From CALBPI01 sp038531945 (GTDB lineage: Bacteria > Pseudomonadota > Gammaproteobacteria > Steroidobacterales > Woeseiaceae), in the NCBI GenBank assembly GCA_038531945.1, contig JBCBBH010000002.1:682001-746000 (forward strand): a stretch of DNA of 64,000 nt, in the 5' to 3' direction. A program made the position numbers and the translations under genes. Numbering within the stretch: the first letter of the stretch is position 1; every line of letters begins with the position of its first letter. Below the pieces are notes generated by a model, which was given only the letters and a program-made list of their open reading frames with translations, was not told the DNA's origin and ran no database searches. Shown in pieces: positions 24,789-33,814 of this stretch.

Positions 24789-25840
24789 CACATCAACGTC
24801 GTCTGCATCTGTTGTTCAGGCAACTAATTTTCGGTTTGGTCGCCGGTTGCGCTGCCGTCGGCGCTACTGCCGAACAGGCGCCGGAGCCGCTCCTGCAGCA
24901 GATCAGCGATGCAATGCACACGCTGGATTATCAGGGCACGCTCGTGCGATCGGTTGACGGCAAGCTGCATACATTGCGCGTCGCACACCGGAATCAGGAT
25001 GGTGTGTCGACGGAGAAGTTGGTGACACTCGATGGTGAGCAGCGTGAAATTGTTCGTGTTGGCAATGAGCTTGTATGCCTTTGGCCGCAACGGCGATTGA
25101 AGTTTGTGGACAAAACCGCGAGTCCGTCGAATGCGTTCGCGCGCCTGCCAGCGGTTGCGCAGAAAATTGGTCAGTTTTACGAACTGGTCGCGTTGGGAAA
25201 TGACCGGATCGCAGGCCGTGATGCTTTGCGTTACTTCATCCGGCCGAAAGATGCATTCCGTTACGGACATAGTCTGTGGGTCGACTCCGAAACACTATTG
25301 CCGTTGCGGATGCAGCTTTTGAATGCGAAACAAGTGGTCGAGGAGATTCGATTCACGGATGTGACAATTGGCGCCGCGATCGCTGACGATGACTTGCGCA
25401 GCACGATTGACGATACCGGATTCGAACTGGTACAGGCTGGCGTCACCACAGTGGATCGACTCGTAGCCAGCTCGCCCGCACTGCAGGCGCGCGCGGCCAA
25501 TGGTGAGACTCTGTTGAATGAGACCGACAGTCGCTCGGGTTTCAGCTTGAGCGGCATGCAGGGTGAGATGGTCGAAGTTAACGGTCGGCAAGTGACTCGG
25601 TTCGAGTACTCTGACGGAATTGCGACCGTGTCCGTTTTCGTCGCTGCGGGGTCTGGAGCACCCGGTGGCAAACACGGCAAGATGGGTGCGACCCACAGCT
25701 ATCAACGCTCGAATGGACATTCGACCATGACGCTGGTCGGTGAGGTGCCTTTGGCGACGCTGCGGATGTTGGCCGAACAAGCGGACCGCCAGTTGAATTC
25801 GCTGGAGCGCGTGGCACCGGCAGCGACAGCGACCGAGTGA
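24785..25840 (+). CDS. rseB: Periplasmic regulator RseB/MucB
   Basis: Binds the periplasmic part of RseA and shields it from proteolysis, releasing it when it senses mislocalised LPS or lipoproteins. A signal peptide ends near GATAEQA. LLQQISDAMHTLDYQGT opens the LolA-like N-terminal domain, and HGKMGATHSYQRSNG lies in the C-terminal domain. It has 351 residues. GTG start overlapping rseA by four bases; it overlaps rseC likewise. Confidence 0.93.
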   Translation: MTHQRRLHLLFRQLIFGLVAGCAAVGATAEQAPEPLLQQISDAMHTLDYQGTLVRSVDGKLHTLRVAHRNQDGVSTEKLVTLDGEQREIVRVGNELVCLWPQRRLKFVDKTASPSNAFARLPAVAQKIGQFYELVALGNDRIAGRDALRYFIRPKDAFRYGHSLWVDSETLLPLRMQLLNAKQVVEEIRFTDVTIGAAIADDDLRSTIDDTGFELVQAGVTTVDRLVASSPALQARAANGETLLNETDSRSGFSLSGMQGEMVEVNGRQVTRFEYSDGIATVSVFVAAGSGAPGGKHGKMGATHSYQRSNGHSTMTLVGEVPLATLRMLAEQADRQLNSLERVAPAATATE

Positions 25841-26238
25841 TCCGATCAGAAGTCACGCTCACGCAACTACATAACGACTACGCCGTAGTCGAATTCAGTG
25901 GGTCGGTTTGCGCGCCCTGTCGTGAGGGCAAGGGCTGTGGCGCGGGTCTGCTGGGATCGGCACGGCACGTACGGGTAGATCGAAATCAGTTACCTGAGAA
26001 CGCGACCATCGGATCCACCATCGTTTTGGAGTGCGAGCCGAAATCGGTGTTACACGCAGCGATGATTGGCTATGGCTTGCCGCTGGCTGGCATGATCCTT
26101 GGGAGCAGTGTCGCGGCGCGTTTTGCTGCATCCGAGTGGATCGTTGTGCTTGCTGCGGCATCTGGCGTGACGGCCGGTCTCGCCTTCGCCCGCGGGTTCG
26201 CGTCACGGCGGGCGATGCCCCGGGTGGCGACAGAATGA
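25837..26238 (+). CDS. rseC: RseC/MucC-type membrane protein
   Basis: A 133-residue inner-membrane protein that modulates sigma-E signalling and is linked in some species to reduction of SoxR. The N-terminal cytoplasmic part carries a Cys cluster, CAPCREGKGCG, typical of the family. Two hydrophobic spans follow (MIGYGLPLAGMILGSS and WIVVLAAASGVTAGL). GTG start overlaps rseB; the stop overlaps the next ATG by three bases. Confidence 0.9.
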   Translation: MIRSEVTLTQLHNDYAVVEFSGSVCAPCREGKGCGAGLLGSARHVRVDRNQLPENATIGSTIVLECEPKSVLHAAMIGYGLPLAGMILGSSVAARFAASEWIVVLAAASGVTAGLAFARGFASRRAMPRVATE

Positions 26239-26492
26239 CGCTTACGTTGACGCTGTACTCGCGAGCTGGCTGCCATTTGTGTGAAGAGATGATCGAGGCG
26301 GTTCTCCCGTTGATCCGCGGCCGCGCGGAACTCGAAGTCGTTGATATCGATAGCGCCCCCGAGTTGCGGTCCCTTTACGATCTTCGTATCCCGGTACTGG
26401 CGGTCGGTAATGCGGTGCTGTGCGAAGGTGCTCTGCAGCCGAACACCGTGTATGCCTATCTGAGCGATCCAGGCATTGTCGACGATCGCTAG
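26235..26492 (+). CDS. Glutaredoxin-like protein (DUF836)
   Basis: An 85-residue thioredoxin-fold protein with the redox motif CHLC in LYSRAGCHLCEEM and the cis-Pro segment RIPVLAV. Such genes lie next to lepA in pseudomonads and relatives. No partner is known. It overlaps rseC by four bases and lies where mucD (periplasmic protease) is often found; no mucD is present here. Confidence 0.85.
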   Translation: MTLTLTLYSRAGCHLCEEMIEAVLPLIRGRAELEVVDIDSAPELRSLYDLRIPVLAVGNAVLCEGALQPNTVYAYLSDPGIVDDR

Positions 26493-26541
26493 ACATCCAT
26501 AAAACTTCGACCGGATCCCGCATTGCGGGTCCCCAACAGAC

Positions 26542-26547
26542 TATAAT
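26542..26547 (+). promoter_or_regulatory. Possible -10 element upstream of lepA
   Basis: A perfect TATAAT lies 27 bases before the lepA ATG in an 82-base gap. No good -35 box is visible at 16-18 bases. It follows an imperfect hairpin (26513-26532) that lacks a T-tract. It may be a secondary promoter for the lepA-lepB-rnc group. Confidence 0.3.
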
Positions 26548-26574
26548 AAAGGGATTACGACCCCGGCTCGACTC

Positions 26575-28365
26575 ATGCAGCAAATCCGCAACTTTTCGAT
26601 CATTGCCCATATCGATCATGGCAAGTCCACACTTGCCGATCGTTTTATTCAGTTATGCGGAGGACTGGAGCAGCGCGAGATGGCCGAGCAGGTGCTCGAT
26701 AGCATGGACATCGAACGCGAGCGGGGCATAACAATCAAGGCGCAGAGTGTCACGCTCTATTACGATGCGGACGACGGCCAGCGTTATCAGTTCAACATTA
26801 TCGACACGCCAGGACACGTCGATTTTTCCTACGAGGTCTCTCGCTCGCTGTCCGCGTGCGAAGGTGCCTTGCTGGTTGTTGACGCCGCTCAAGGTGTCGA
26901 GGCGCAGAGCGTAGCCAACTGTTATACGGCGATCGACCAAGGTCTGGAAGTCCTGCCGGTCTTGAACAAGATCGATTTACCAGCGGCTGAGCCGGAGCGA
27001 GTCGCCACTGAGATTGAAGAAATCATTGGCATCGACGCAACCGATGCCAGTGAGGTGAGTGCAAAGACCGGTTTGGGTGTCAAAGCTCTGCTGGAACGCA
27101 TCGTCACAGACATTCCACCACCCAGCGCTGATGTCGACGGGCCTTTGCAGGCCTTGATCATTGACAGTTGGTTCGACAACTATGTTGGCGTTGTGTCTTT
27201 GGTACGCATTGTCCGCGGCACACTGAACAAGGGTGACAAAGTCCGCGTGATGTCGACCGGCGGTGCGCATATTGTCGACAGACTGGGCCGGTTCACGCCG
27301 AAGATGACCGACGACACGCAGTTACTCCCCGGCGAAGTCGGGTTCGTGATCACGGGGATCAAGGAAATTGAAGGCGCGCCAGTGGGTGATACCTTGACCC
27401 ATGATCGTACGCCGGCCGATGAACCTTTGGCGGGATTCAAACAGGTCCAGCCGAAAGTTTTTGCGGGTATGTTCCCGATCTCCAGTGACGACTATGAGAC
27501 TTTCCGTGAGGCGCTACAGAAGCTGCGTCTGAATGATGCGGCTTTGCATTTTGAGCCGGAGTCGTCTGCCGCGTTGGGTTTTGGGTTCCGCTGCGGGTTT
27601 CTTGGCATGTTGCACATGGAGATCGTGCAGGAACGCCTGGAGCGTGAATACGAACTGGAGTTGATCACGACGGCACCCACTGTTGTGTATCAAATCGAGA
27701 CGACCAGCGGCGACGTTGTATACGTGGATAATCCATCGAGTCTCCCCGAGACGAGCAAGATCAATGAACTTCGTGAACCCATTATCAACGCATCGATTCT
27801 GGTGCCGGAAGCGCACGTTGGGTCGGTGATCAAGCTGTGTATCGAGAAGCGCGGTGTGCAAACACGCATGCAATACCTCGGCGGGCAGGTCTCGATTGAC
27901 TACGACATGCCTCTGGCGGAAGTCGTGTTGGATTTCTTCGATCGATTGAAGTCGGTTAGCCGCGGTTTTGCGTCGTTCGACTATCAGTTCGCACGTTATG
28001 AGGCAGCCAATCTTGTGCGGCTGGACGTGTTGATCAACGGCGACCGCGTCGATGCACTATCCATCATCGTGCATAAGGACAGAGCGCAATCTCGCGGGCG
28101 TGAATTGGTCGAGAAAATGCGCGAGTTGATTCCGCGACAGATGTTCGATGTGGCGATTCAGGCTGCGATCGGCAATCAGATCATCTCCCGGAGCACGGTC
28201 AAGGCGTTGCGCAAGAATGTCACGGCCAAGTGTTATGGCGGAGATGTCAGTCGAAAGCGCAAGTTGCTCGAAAAGCAAAAAGCGGGCAAGAAACGGATGA
28301 AACAAGTCGGATCTGTCGAGATTCCGCAGGAAGCATTCCTCGCGGTACTGAAAGTAGACGGTTGA
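26575..28365 (+). CDS. lepA: Elongation factor 4 (LepA GTPase)
   Basis: Ribosome-bound translational GTPase implicated in back-translocation and ribosome assembly. G-domain motifs are AHIDHGKSTLADR, DTPGHVDF and NKIDLP. The EF-G-like domains follow, and the LepA-specific C-terminal domain includes AKCYGGDVSRKRKLLEKQK. It has 596 residues (E. coli 599). It is 15 bases before lepB, the conserved pair. Confidence 0.98.
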   Translation: MQQIRNFSIIAHIDHGKSTLADRFIQLCGGLEQREMAEQVLDSMDIERERGITIKAQSVTLYYDADDGQRYQFNIIDTPGHVDFSYEVSRSLSACEGALLVVDAAQGVEAQSVANCYTAIDQGLEVLPVLNKIDLPAAEPERVATEIEEIIGIDATDASEVSAKTGLGVKALLERIVTDIPPPSADVDGPLQALIIDSWFDNYVGVVSLVRIVRGTLNKGDKVRVMSTGGAHIVDRLGRFTPKMTDDTQLLPGEVGFVITGIKEIEGAPVGDTLTHDRTPADEPLAGFKQVQPKVFAGMFPISSDDYETFREALQKLRLNDAALHFEPESSAALGFGFRCGFLGMLHMEIVQERLEREYELELITTAPTVVYQIETTSGDVVYVDNPSSLPETSKINELREPIINASILVPEAHVGSVIKLCIEKRGVQTRMQYLGGQVSIDYDMPLAEVVLDFFDRLKSVSRGFASFDYQFARYEAANLVRLDVLINGDRVDALSIIVHKDRAQSRGRELVEKMRELIPRQMFDVAIQAAIGNQIISRSTVKALRKNVTAKCYGGDVSRKRKLLEKQKAGKKRMKQVGSVEIPQEAFLAVLKVDG

Positions 28366-28380
28366 TGAGGAACCCAATAA

Positions 28381-29157
28381 ATGTTTCCTGAATGGGTCAA
28401 TTTACCATTGGTGTTCGTCCTGTTGACGTTCGGTACAGGCCTCGTCGTAGCACTCGACAAGTGGTACTTGAAGCCACGTCGAGAGCAGCAGCATGGAGAA
28501 GACGCGAAGTTGCCGATGATGGTCGATGTCTCGCGCGCATTTTTTCCGGTATTGGCAGTCATTCTGGTGTTGCGTTCGTTTGTTTTCGAGCCATACCGAA
28601 TTCCTTCTGAATCGATGCTGCCCAACCTATTGATCGGCGACTTCGTCGTTGTCAGCAAATTCAGTTACGGCTTGCGCCTGCCGGTCAGCAATACCCTGAT
28701 CTGGGAAACCGGTGCGCCGCAGCGCGGTGACGTCGCCGTATTTCGTAAACCGGGTGAACCGAACATCAATTTCATCAAACGTGTCATTGGGTTGCCGGGT
28801 GATCGTGTTGTTTATGAAAATCAACGGCTGACGATAAACGGCGAGCTAGTCGATCTCGAGCGTGACGAGCCGTTCACGAATGAGAACAATCGCGGCATTG
28901 TCTTCACGGAGACTTTCGCTGGTGAGGGCCACTCGATTCTGCTCCAGTACGCGGTCGGTCGAGGGTTTGAGTACACGGTCGGCGACGACTGTTACTTCAT
29001 GATGGGCGATAATCGTGATCGCAGCCGCGACAGTCGGTTCAGGGAGATAGGCTGCGTGCCTGAGGCCAATCTGGTTGGGCGCGCCACGCGAATCTGGATG
29101 AGTTGGAAACTGTGGGATATGCCCAGATGGTCTCGGATCGGCAATAAGATACAATAA
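28381..29157 (+). CDS. lepB: Signal peptidase I
   Basis: Cleaves signal peptides from exported proteins at the periplasmic face. Two N-terminal membrane spans surround a short cytoplasmic loop. The catalytic Ser is in IPSESMLPNLLIGD and the general-base Lys in INFIKRVIGLPGDR; MMGDNRDRSRDSR is the conserved box E-like region. It has 258 residues, shorter than E. coli (324), as in many other gammaproteobacteria. Confidence 0.97.
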   Translation: MFPEWVNLPLVFVLLTFGTGLVVALDKWYLKPRREQQHGEDAKLPMMVDVSRAFFPVLAVILVLRSFVFEPYRIPSESMLPNLLIGDFVVVSKFSYGLRLPVSNTLIWETGAPQRGDVAVFRKPGEPNINFIKRVIGLPGDRVVYENQRLTINGELVDLERDEPFTNENNRGIVFTETFAGEGHSILLQYAVGRGFEYTVGDDCYFMMGDNRDRSRDSRFREIGCVPEANLVGRATRIWMSWKLWDMPRWSRIGNKIQ

Positions 29158-29190
29158 CGAGATCGACGGGTCGGTTAGTTTGGGGTTCTC

Positions 29191-29577
29191 ATGATTTTTA
29201 ACAACGCGTCTGTGATGAAGCGTCAATCGGGCATGACAACGATTGGCCTGATTCTTCTGATGATGTTCCTGACACTCTTTGTCTACGCAGCGATGCGATT
29301 GGTTCCTGTCTATCTGGAAGACCAGAAGATTAGCGGTGCTTTCGCGAGTGTTGAGGAAGAGTTTACCGGCACCGACTTCAGCCGGCGTGACCTGGTGGAT
29401 GGTCTTCAGCGTCGCTTTGAAGTCGAGAGCGTCAACGCCGTGTCATGGAAAGAAGTCGAGTTCATCAAGACCGGCTCCGGCTACGATGTGAAGGTGCGGT
29501 ACACCAACAAGGTCAGTTACCTCGCGAACATCTCCTTCACTGTGGACTTCTCACATTCGGTTTCCGTTGTCCGTTGA
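29191..29577 (+). CDS. DUF4845 membrane-anchored protein
   Basis: A 128-residue protein with one N-terminal hydrophobic span (MTTIGLILLMMFLTLFVYA) and a periplasmic remainder. Proteins of this family occur between lepB and rnc in many gammaproteobacteria; no function is known. A start at ATG 29215 (MKRQSGMTT) is equally possible and gives 120 residues. The stop overlaps the rnc TTG in TTGA. Confidence 0.82.
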   Translation: MIFNNASVMKRQSGMTTIGLILLMMFLTLFVYAAMRLVPVYLEDQKISGAFASVEEEFTGTDFSRRDLVDGLQRRFEVESVNAVSWKEVEFIKTGSGYDVKVRYTNKVSYLANISFTVDFSHSVSVVR

Positions 29578-30248
29578 GTGAGCCGACAGCCCGATTGCAG
29601 GCGCAAATCGGGTATGCATTTGACGATGAGCATCTCCTCAAGCTCGCTCTGAATCACCGGAGCGCTCGCGGTCAGAGTAATGAGCGCCTGGAGTTTCTAG
29701 GTGATGCCATATTGGATACTGTGATCTCGCATCAGCTCGTCGAACGTTTTCCCAAAGCGGACGAGGGTGTGCTGAGCCGATTGAGGGCGGTGCTTGTGAA
29801 AGATCTTTCGCTCGCGCAAGTAGCTCGGTCACTGGATATGGGCGAATTGATTGCGCTCGGTAGCGGGGAGATGAAGTCTGGCGGGTCGCGTCGCGATTCT
29901 ATTCTCGCTGACGCACTTGAGGCGACACTGGGCGCGGTATTCCTCGATGGAGGTTATGACGCTACACAACAAGTCATTTTGCGGATCTTTGAGAAGCGAC
30001 TGGATGAACTCCAACTGTCGGATGCGGAAAAAGACCCGAAAACGCGGCTTCAGGAATGGCTGCAGGCGCGCGGACTACCACGCCCATCGTATGAGTTGCT
30101 GGATGCCAGTGGCCCGGATCATCAGCGTATGTTCCGTGTTCGCTGCAGTATCGAACATGAAGCGTTGCAGTGTGAACGCGAAGCGGCGAGTCGGCGTGCC
30201 GCTGAGCAGGACGCGGCGGCCGGCGTGCTCCGCGCCCTGGGTCAATAA
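29574..30248 (+). CDS. rnc: Ribonuclease III
   Basis: Cuts double-stranded RNA in rRNA maturation and mRNA decay. The signature NERLEFLGDAILD is at about residues 38-50, with the second metal site in DALEATLGAVFLDGG. A C-terminal dsRNA-binding domain (KTRLQEWLQARGLPRP) follows. TTG 29574 gives 224 residues (E. coli 226) and overlaps the previous stop; an earlier in-frame ATG lies inside the upstream gene. Adjacent to era, as in E. coli. Confidence 0.97.
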   Translation: MSEPTARLQAQIGYAFDDEHLLKLALNHRSARGQSNERLEFLGDAILDTVISHQLVERFPKADEGVLSRLRAVLVKDLSLAQVARSLDMGELIALGSGEMKSGGSRRDSILADALEATLGAVFLDGGYDATQQVILRIFEKRLDELQLSDAEKDPKTRLQEWLQARGLPRPSYELLDASGPDHQRMFRVRCSIEHEALQCEREAASRRAAEQDAAAGVLRALGQ

Positions 30249-31166
30249 ATGAGCGAGTTTCGTGATTCCGCTGGCTACCGGTGCGGGTTTGTTGCCGTTG
30301 TTGGTCGTCCGAACGTCGGCAAATCAACGCTGATGAATCACTATGTCGGCGCAAAAGTCTCTATCGTGAGTCCGCGGCCGCAAACAACCCGGCATCGCAT
30401 TCTGGGCGTTCAAACGCGCGATGATGCGCAGATTGTCTTTGTTGATACGCCGGGGTTGCACGTCGGTCAGAAGAAGGCCATCAACCGCGTGATGAATCGC
30501 TCCGCCGTGAGTGCATTGTCGGAGGCAGAGCTCGTTTTGTGGTTGCTGGAGGCGGGACGGTTCACGCAAGAGGATCGCAACGTCGTTGAGCGTCTGTCGC
30601 GTGTGCGTGTGCCGGTTATCGCCGTCGTCAACAAGGTCGATCAGATCACCGATAAAAAACAATTGCTGCCATTCCTGCAAACCGTGAATGAACAACGTGA
30701 ACTGCATACATCGGTCCCAATTTCCGCTTTGAAAGGTGTCGGTACAGATTCATTGCGTCAGGAAATCGTCAGTTTGTTGCCTGAGTCACCGGCGATGTTT
30801 CCCGACGAAATGGTTACGGACAAGAGCGCCACGTTTCGGATCGCAGAGATGATTCGTGAAAAACTGACGTTGCGTTTACGTCAGGAGCTGCCCTACGGGC
30901 TTACTGTGCAGACCGATCAAATGAAACATCGGGATGACGGCAAGATGGAAATCCATACGACGATATTCGTTGAACGGGATTCCCAAAAAGGGATCGTCGT
31001 CGGAAAGGGCGGGCAAAACCTCAAGGCCGTCGGAAGCGCAGCCCGACGCGATATCGAGCGTATGCTGGGCGAGCCGGTTCATCTCGATCTCTGGGTCAAA
31101 GTGCGCGACAACTGGGCGGACAGTGAGCAGGATTTGAACCGACTCGGTTTCGATATGGGCGACTGA
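30249..31166 (+). CDS. era: GTPase Era
   Basis: GTP-binding protein that assists maturation of 16S rRNA and the 30S subunit. G-motifs are VGRPNVGKSTLMN, VDTPGLH and NKVDQI. The C-terminal KH domain contains GIVVGKGGQNLKAVG. It has 305 residues. It begins directly after the rnc stop and overlaps recO by one base. Confidence 0.98.
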   Translation: MSEFRDSAGYRCGFVAVVGRPNVGKSTLMNHYVGAKVSIVSPRPQTTRHRILGVQTRDDAQIVFVDTPGLHVGQKKAINRVMNRSAVSALSEAELVLWLLEAGRFTQEDRNVVERLSRVRVPVIAVVNKVDQITDKKQLLPFLQTVNEQRELHTSVPISALKGVGTDSLRQEIVSLLPESPAMFPDEMVTDKSATFRIAEMIREKLTLRLRQELPYGLTVQTDQMKHRDDGKMEIHTTIFVERDSQKGIVVGKGGQNLKAVGSAARRDIERMLGEPVHLDLWVKVRDNWADSEQDLNRLGFDMGD

Positions 31167-31912
31167 TGGAGCGGGTACAGTTGATGCCGGCGTGGGTGTT
31201 GCACCGGCGAGATTTTCGCGATTCCAGCCAGATTGTAGAACTTCTGACTGCGGAGCACGGTCGCATCAGTCTGGTGGCGAAAGGGATCAAGAGACCCAAG
31301 AGTCGACTGCGCGGATTGTTACAACCCTTTCGTGAGCTTAGGGTGTCCTGGGTTGCGCGGCGGGAGCTCGGCACGTTGACCGATGTGGATGCAGACGCGA
31401 CACCACCAAGCGCGCTGATCGGAGACTCGTTGTTAGCCGGATACTACGTTTCCGAGCTTTGCTTGAAGCTGACTCACAAGCACGACCCAAACCCGGAACT
31501 CTTCGAACTCTATGGTCAGATCATCGGCCAGCTGCGAACGACGGCGAGTGTCGATCAATGCTTGCGCCCATTCGAGGATCAACTGCTGCGCGAACTGGGT
31601 TTCGGGATTAACTGGGGCCTGGACCTTGAAACCGGGCAGCCAGTCGAGTCGAGATACCAGTATGCGATGGTGTCGGATGCAGGACCCCGGCGTGTGGCTG
31701 ATGAGCATCATGAGGCGGAGTCGATATCGGGTGAGCATCTGTTGCGGATCACCCAAGGCGACTGGTCTGAGACTGAGACGCGGCGTATCGGCAAGCATAT
31801 ACTGGCACGAGCGCTGGATACCCAACTGGAAGGCAAGGCGCTGCAGACGCGGCGTGTGCTGCGCGAGATGCGCAGTCATGTTGCCCCGCGAACCCAAAGC
31901 GAGAGCAAATAG
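31166..31912 (+). CDS. recO: DNA repair protein RecO
   Basis: Loads RecA on SSB-coated DNA with RecF and RecR. The N-terminal OB-fold is clear: PAWVLHRRDFRDSS and SLVAKGIKRPKSRLRG. The helical C-terminal domain lacks the zinc cysteines, as in E. coli. It has 248 residues. It is located between era and pdxJ, the classic order. Confidence 0.95.
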   Translation: MERVQLMPAWVLHRRDFRDSSQIVELLTAEHGRISLVAKGIKRPKSRLRGLLQPFRELRVSWVARRELGTLTDVDADATPPSALIGDSLLAGYYVSELCLKLTHKHDPNPELFELYGQIIGQLRTTASVDQCLRPFEDQLLRELGFGINWGLDLETGQPVESRYQYAMVSDAGPRRVADEHHEAESISGEHLLRITQGDWSETETRRIGKHILARALDTQLEGKALQTRRVLREMRSHVAPRTQSESK

Positions 31913-31914
31913 TC

Positions 31915-32655
31915 ATGGCAGGACCAATCGATCTTGGTGTAAACGTCGATCACGTGGCGACACTCCGGCAGGCGCGAGGTGAGCGGTATCCGGATCCGCT
32001 CGCCGCGGCTCTGTTGGTGGAACAACATGGGGCGGACTCGATTACGATTCACCTACGCGAAGACCGTCGTCACATCCAGGACCATGACGCGCGTAGAATT
32101 TGTGAGAGCGCGCAGACTCGCGTGAACCTCGAAATGGCGCTGGCCGACGAGATGCTCTCGATCGCACTGAACCTGAAGCCCGCGGATGTTTGTATCGTGC
32201 CTGAGCGGCGCGAAGAGGTGACCACCGAGGGTGGTCTGGATGTGACGGGGCAGCTCGAGCGAGTGCGGCATGCAATCTCGAGATTGGCTGCGGAGGGGAT
32301 TCGAACTTCGCTGTTTATTGACCCTGAGCGCTCTCAAATCGATGCAGCCGTTGCGGTGGGTGCACCGGTCATCGAGTTGCATACCGGTGCCTATGCGCAG
32401 GCTGTCGGGGGCGAGGCGAAGGCGTTGCAGATTGCACTAGCTGATGCTGCCGACTACGCGTCGCGACAAGGGTTGAAAGTGCATGCAGGTCACGGTCTGA
32501 CCATTCACAACGTGGCGCCGATCGCCGCCATTGAGTCGATTTCTGAATTGAATATCGGCCATAGTTTAATCGCGGATGCGGTGTTCGTCGGATTGCCAGA
32601 GGCCGTGCGTCGAATGAAAGTGTTGATGATGCAAGCGAGAGGTCATGCGACATGA
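31915..32655 (+). CDS. pdxJ: Pyridoxine 5'-phosphate synthase
   Basis: Joins 1-deoxyxylulose 5-phosphate and 3-amino-2-oxopropyl phosphate to give pyridoxine 5'-phosphate. LGVNVDHVATLRQARG at the N-terminus, HLREDRRHIQD, and HAGHGLTIHNV near the phosphate site are the family motifs. It has 246 residues. It overlaps acpS by four bases. Confidence 0.98.
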   Translation: MAGPIDLGVNVDHVATLRQARGERYPDPLAAALLVEQHGADSITIHLREDRRHIQDHDARRICESAQTRVNLEMALADEMLSIALNLKPADVCIVPERREEVTTEGGLDVTGQLERVRHAISRLAAEGIRTSLFIDPERSQIDAAVAVGAPVIELHTGAYAQAVGGEAKALQIALADAADYASRQGLKVHAGHGLTIHNVAPIAAIESISELNIGHSLIADAVFVGLPEAVRRMKVLMMQARGHAT

Positions 32656-33032
32656 TTTACGGGATCGGTACCGACGTCTGCGAGATTGCTCGTATTCAGG
32701 CGTCGTTCGACCGCTTCGGTGATCATTTGCTCGATCGACTGCTGCTCGACGAGGAGCGTATCGCGTACCACCGCTATCGACGCAAAGTGCGCTTCCTTGC
32801 AATGCGGTTCGCCGCGAAAGAGGCGTGCGTGAAAGCGATGGGCACTGGGTTCGCAAACGGCATGTGGATACGCGATGTTGGCGTTGTGAGCGACCCCTTG
32901 GGAAAACCGCTGGTGATATTCAGTGAGCGAGGCAAAGCCAAGTGCGAGTCTCTCGGTATTGGTGAGGCGCATGTCAGTTTGACCGATGAGGCCGGCCTGG
33001 TGGTCGCCATGGCGGTCATGATGAGGGCGTAA
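32652..33032 (+). CDS. acpS: Holo-[acyl-carrier-protein] synthase
   Basis: Transfers 4'-phosphopantetheine from CoA to acyl carrier protein. IGTDVCEIARI (metal-binding Asp) and RFAAKEACVKAMGTG are diagnostic. It has 126 residues. It ends the conserved rnc-era-recO-pdxJ-acpS set. Confidence 0.97.
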   Translation: MIYGIGTDVCEIARIQASFDRFGDHLLDRLLLDEERIAYHRYRRKVRFLAMRFAAKEACVKAMGTGFANGMWIRDVGVVSDPLGKPLVIFSERGKAKCESLGIGEAHVSLTDEAGLVVAMAVMMRA

Positions 33033-33034
33033 CT

Positions 33035-33814
33035 TTGCATTGCATGGTGTTTGATATCGAGACAGTGCCGGATGTTGACTCCGGCAAGCGGCTGTACGAT
33101 CTCGAAAGTCTGGATGAGAGCAGCGCTGTTGCGGCGATGCAGGCGATGCGCCGCGAGCGTGCCGGGACGGATTTCATGCCGTTGCATTTGCATAAAGTGG
33201 TCGCGATTTCGGTCGCGCTGCGCACCGCCCAGGACTTCCGTGTTTGGAGCCTGGGTGACCTCGAGTCTTCGGAGGCGGAGCTCATTCAGCGCTTTTTTGA
33301 TGGCATCGAGCGTTTTGTGCCCGATCTTGTGAGTTGGAACGGTACGGGTTTCGATCTGCCGGTGTTGCACTATCGTGCTTTGCTGCACGGTATTGCCGCA
33401 GGCACCTACTGGGAGAATGGTGATCAGCAGCGAGATTTTCGCTACAACAGCTATCTCGGTCGTTACCACTGGCGGCATATCGACGTAATGGATGTGCTGT
33501 CGGCCTACCAGCCGCGCGCGCGCGCGCCGCTCGATGATATCGCCGTGATGCTGGGCTATCCGGGCAAGCTCGGTATGAGCGGCGATAAGGTGGCGGAGGT
33601 TTACGCTGCTGGGGATCTAGCCCGGATTCGCGACTATTGCGAGACCGATGTGCTTAACACGTTTCTTGTGTACCTCCGCTTCGAGCGGATGCGTGGCCGC
33701 TTGGATGCCGCCGGTCTTGAGCGCGAGATCGGACGGGTTCGCGAATGGCTGGCGCGACAGGACGAAGCCCATTGGACGGCCTATCGCGACGCGTGGGAGG
33801 CGACCGGTGGGTAG
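33035..33814 (+). CDS. PolB-type 3'-5' exonuclease
   Basis: A stand-alone DEDD exonuclease related to the proofreading domain of B-family DNA polymerases. ExoI is FDIETVPD (Asp, Glu), ExoII is SWNGTGFDLPVL, and ExoIII is YCETDVLNT with the Tyr and Asp. It has 259 residues. TTG 33035 is chosen because GAGGG lies about eight bases upstream; ATG 33044 is the alternative. Its substrate is unknown. It overlaps rlmD by eight bases. Confidence 0.85.
   Translation: MHCMVFDIETVPDVDSGKRLYDLESLDESSAVAAMQAMRRERAGTDFMPLHLHKVVAISVALRTAQDFRVWSLGDLESSEAELIQRFFDGIERFVPDLVSWNGTGFDLPVLHYRALLHGIAAGTYWENGDQQRDFRYNSYLGRYHWRHIDVMDVLSAYQPRARAPLDDIAVMLGYPGKLGMSGDKVAEVYAAGDLARIRDYCETDVLNTFLVYLRFERMRGRLDAAGLEREIGRVREWLARQDEAHWTAYRDAWEATGG

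Noticed and set aside
26513..26532. Hairpin between the glutaredoxin-like gene and lepA as a terminator
   Set aside because: One arm has a bulge and no T-run follows on either strand.
33513..33527. Alternating CG tract inside the exonuclease gene
   Set aside because: It encodes Arg-Ala codons in frame (QPRARAPL) and needs no separate explanation.
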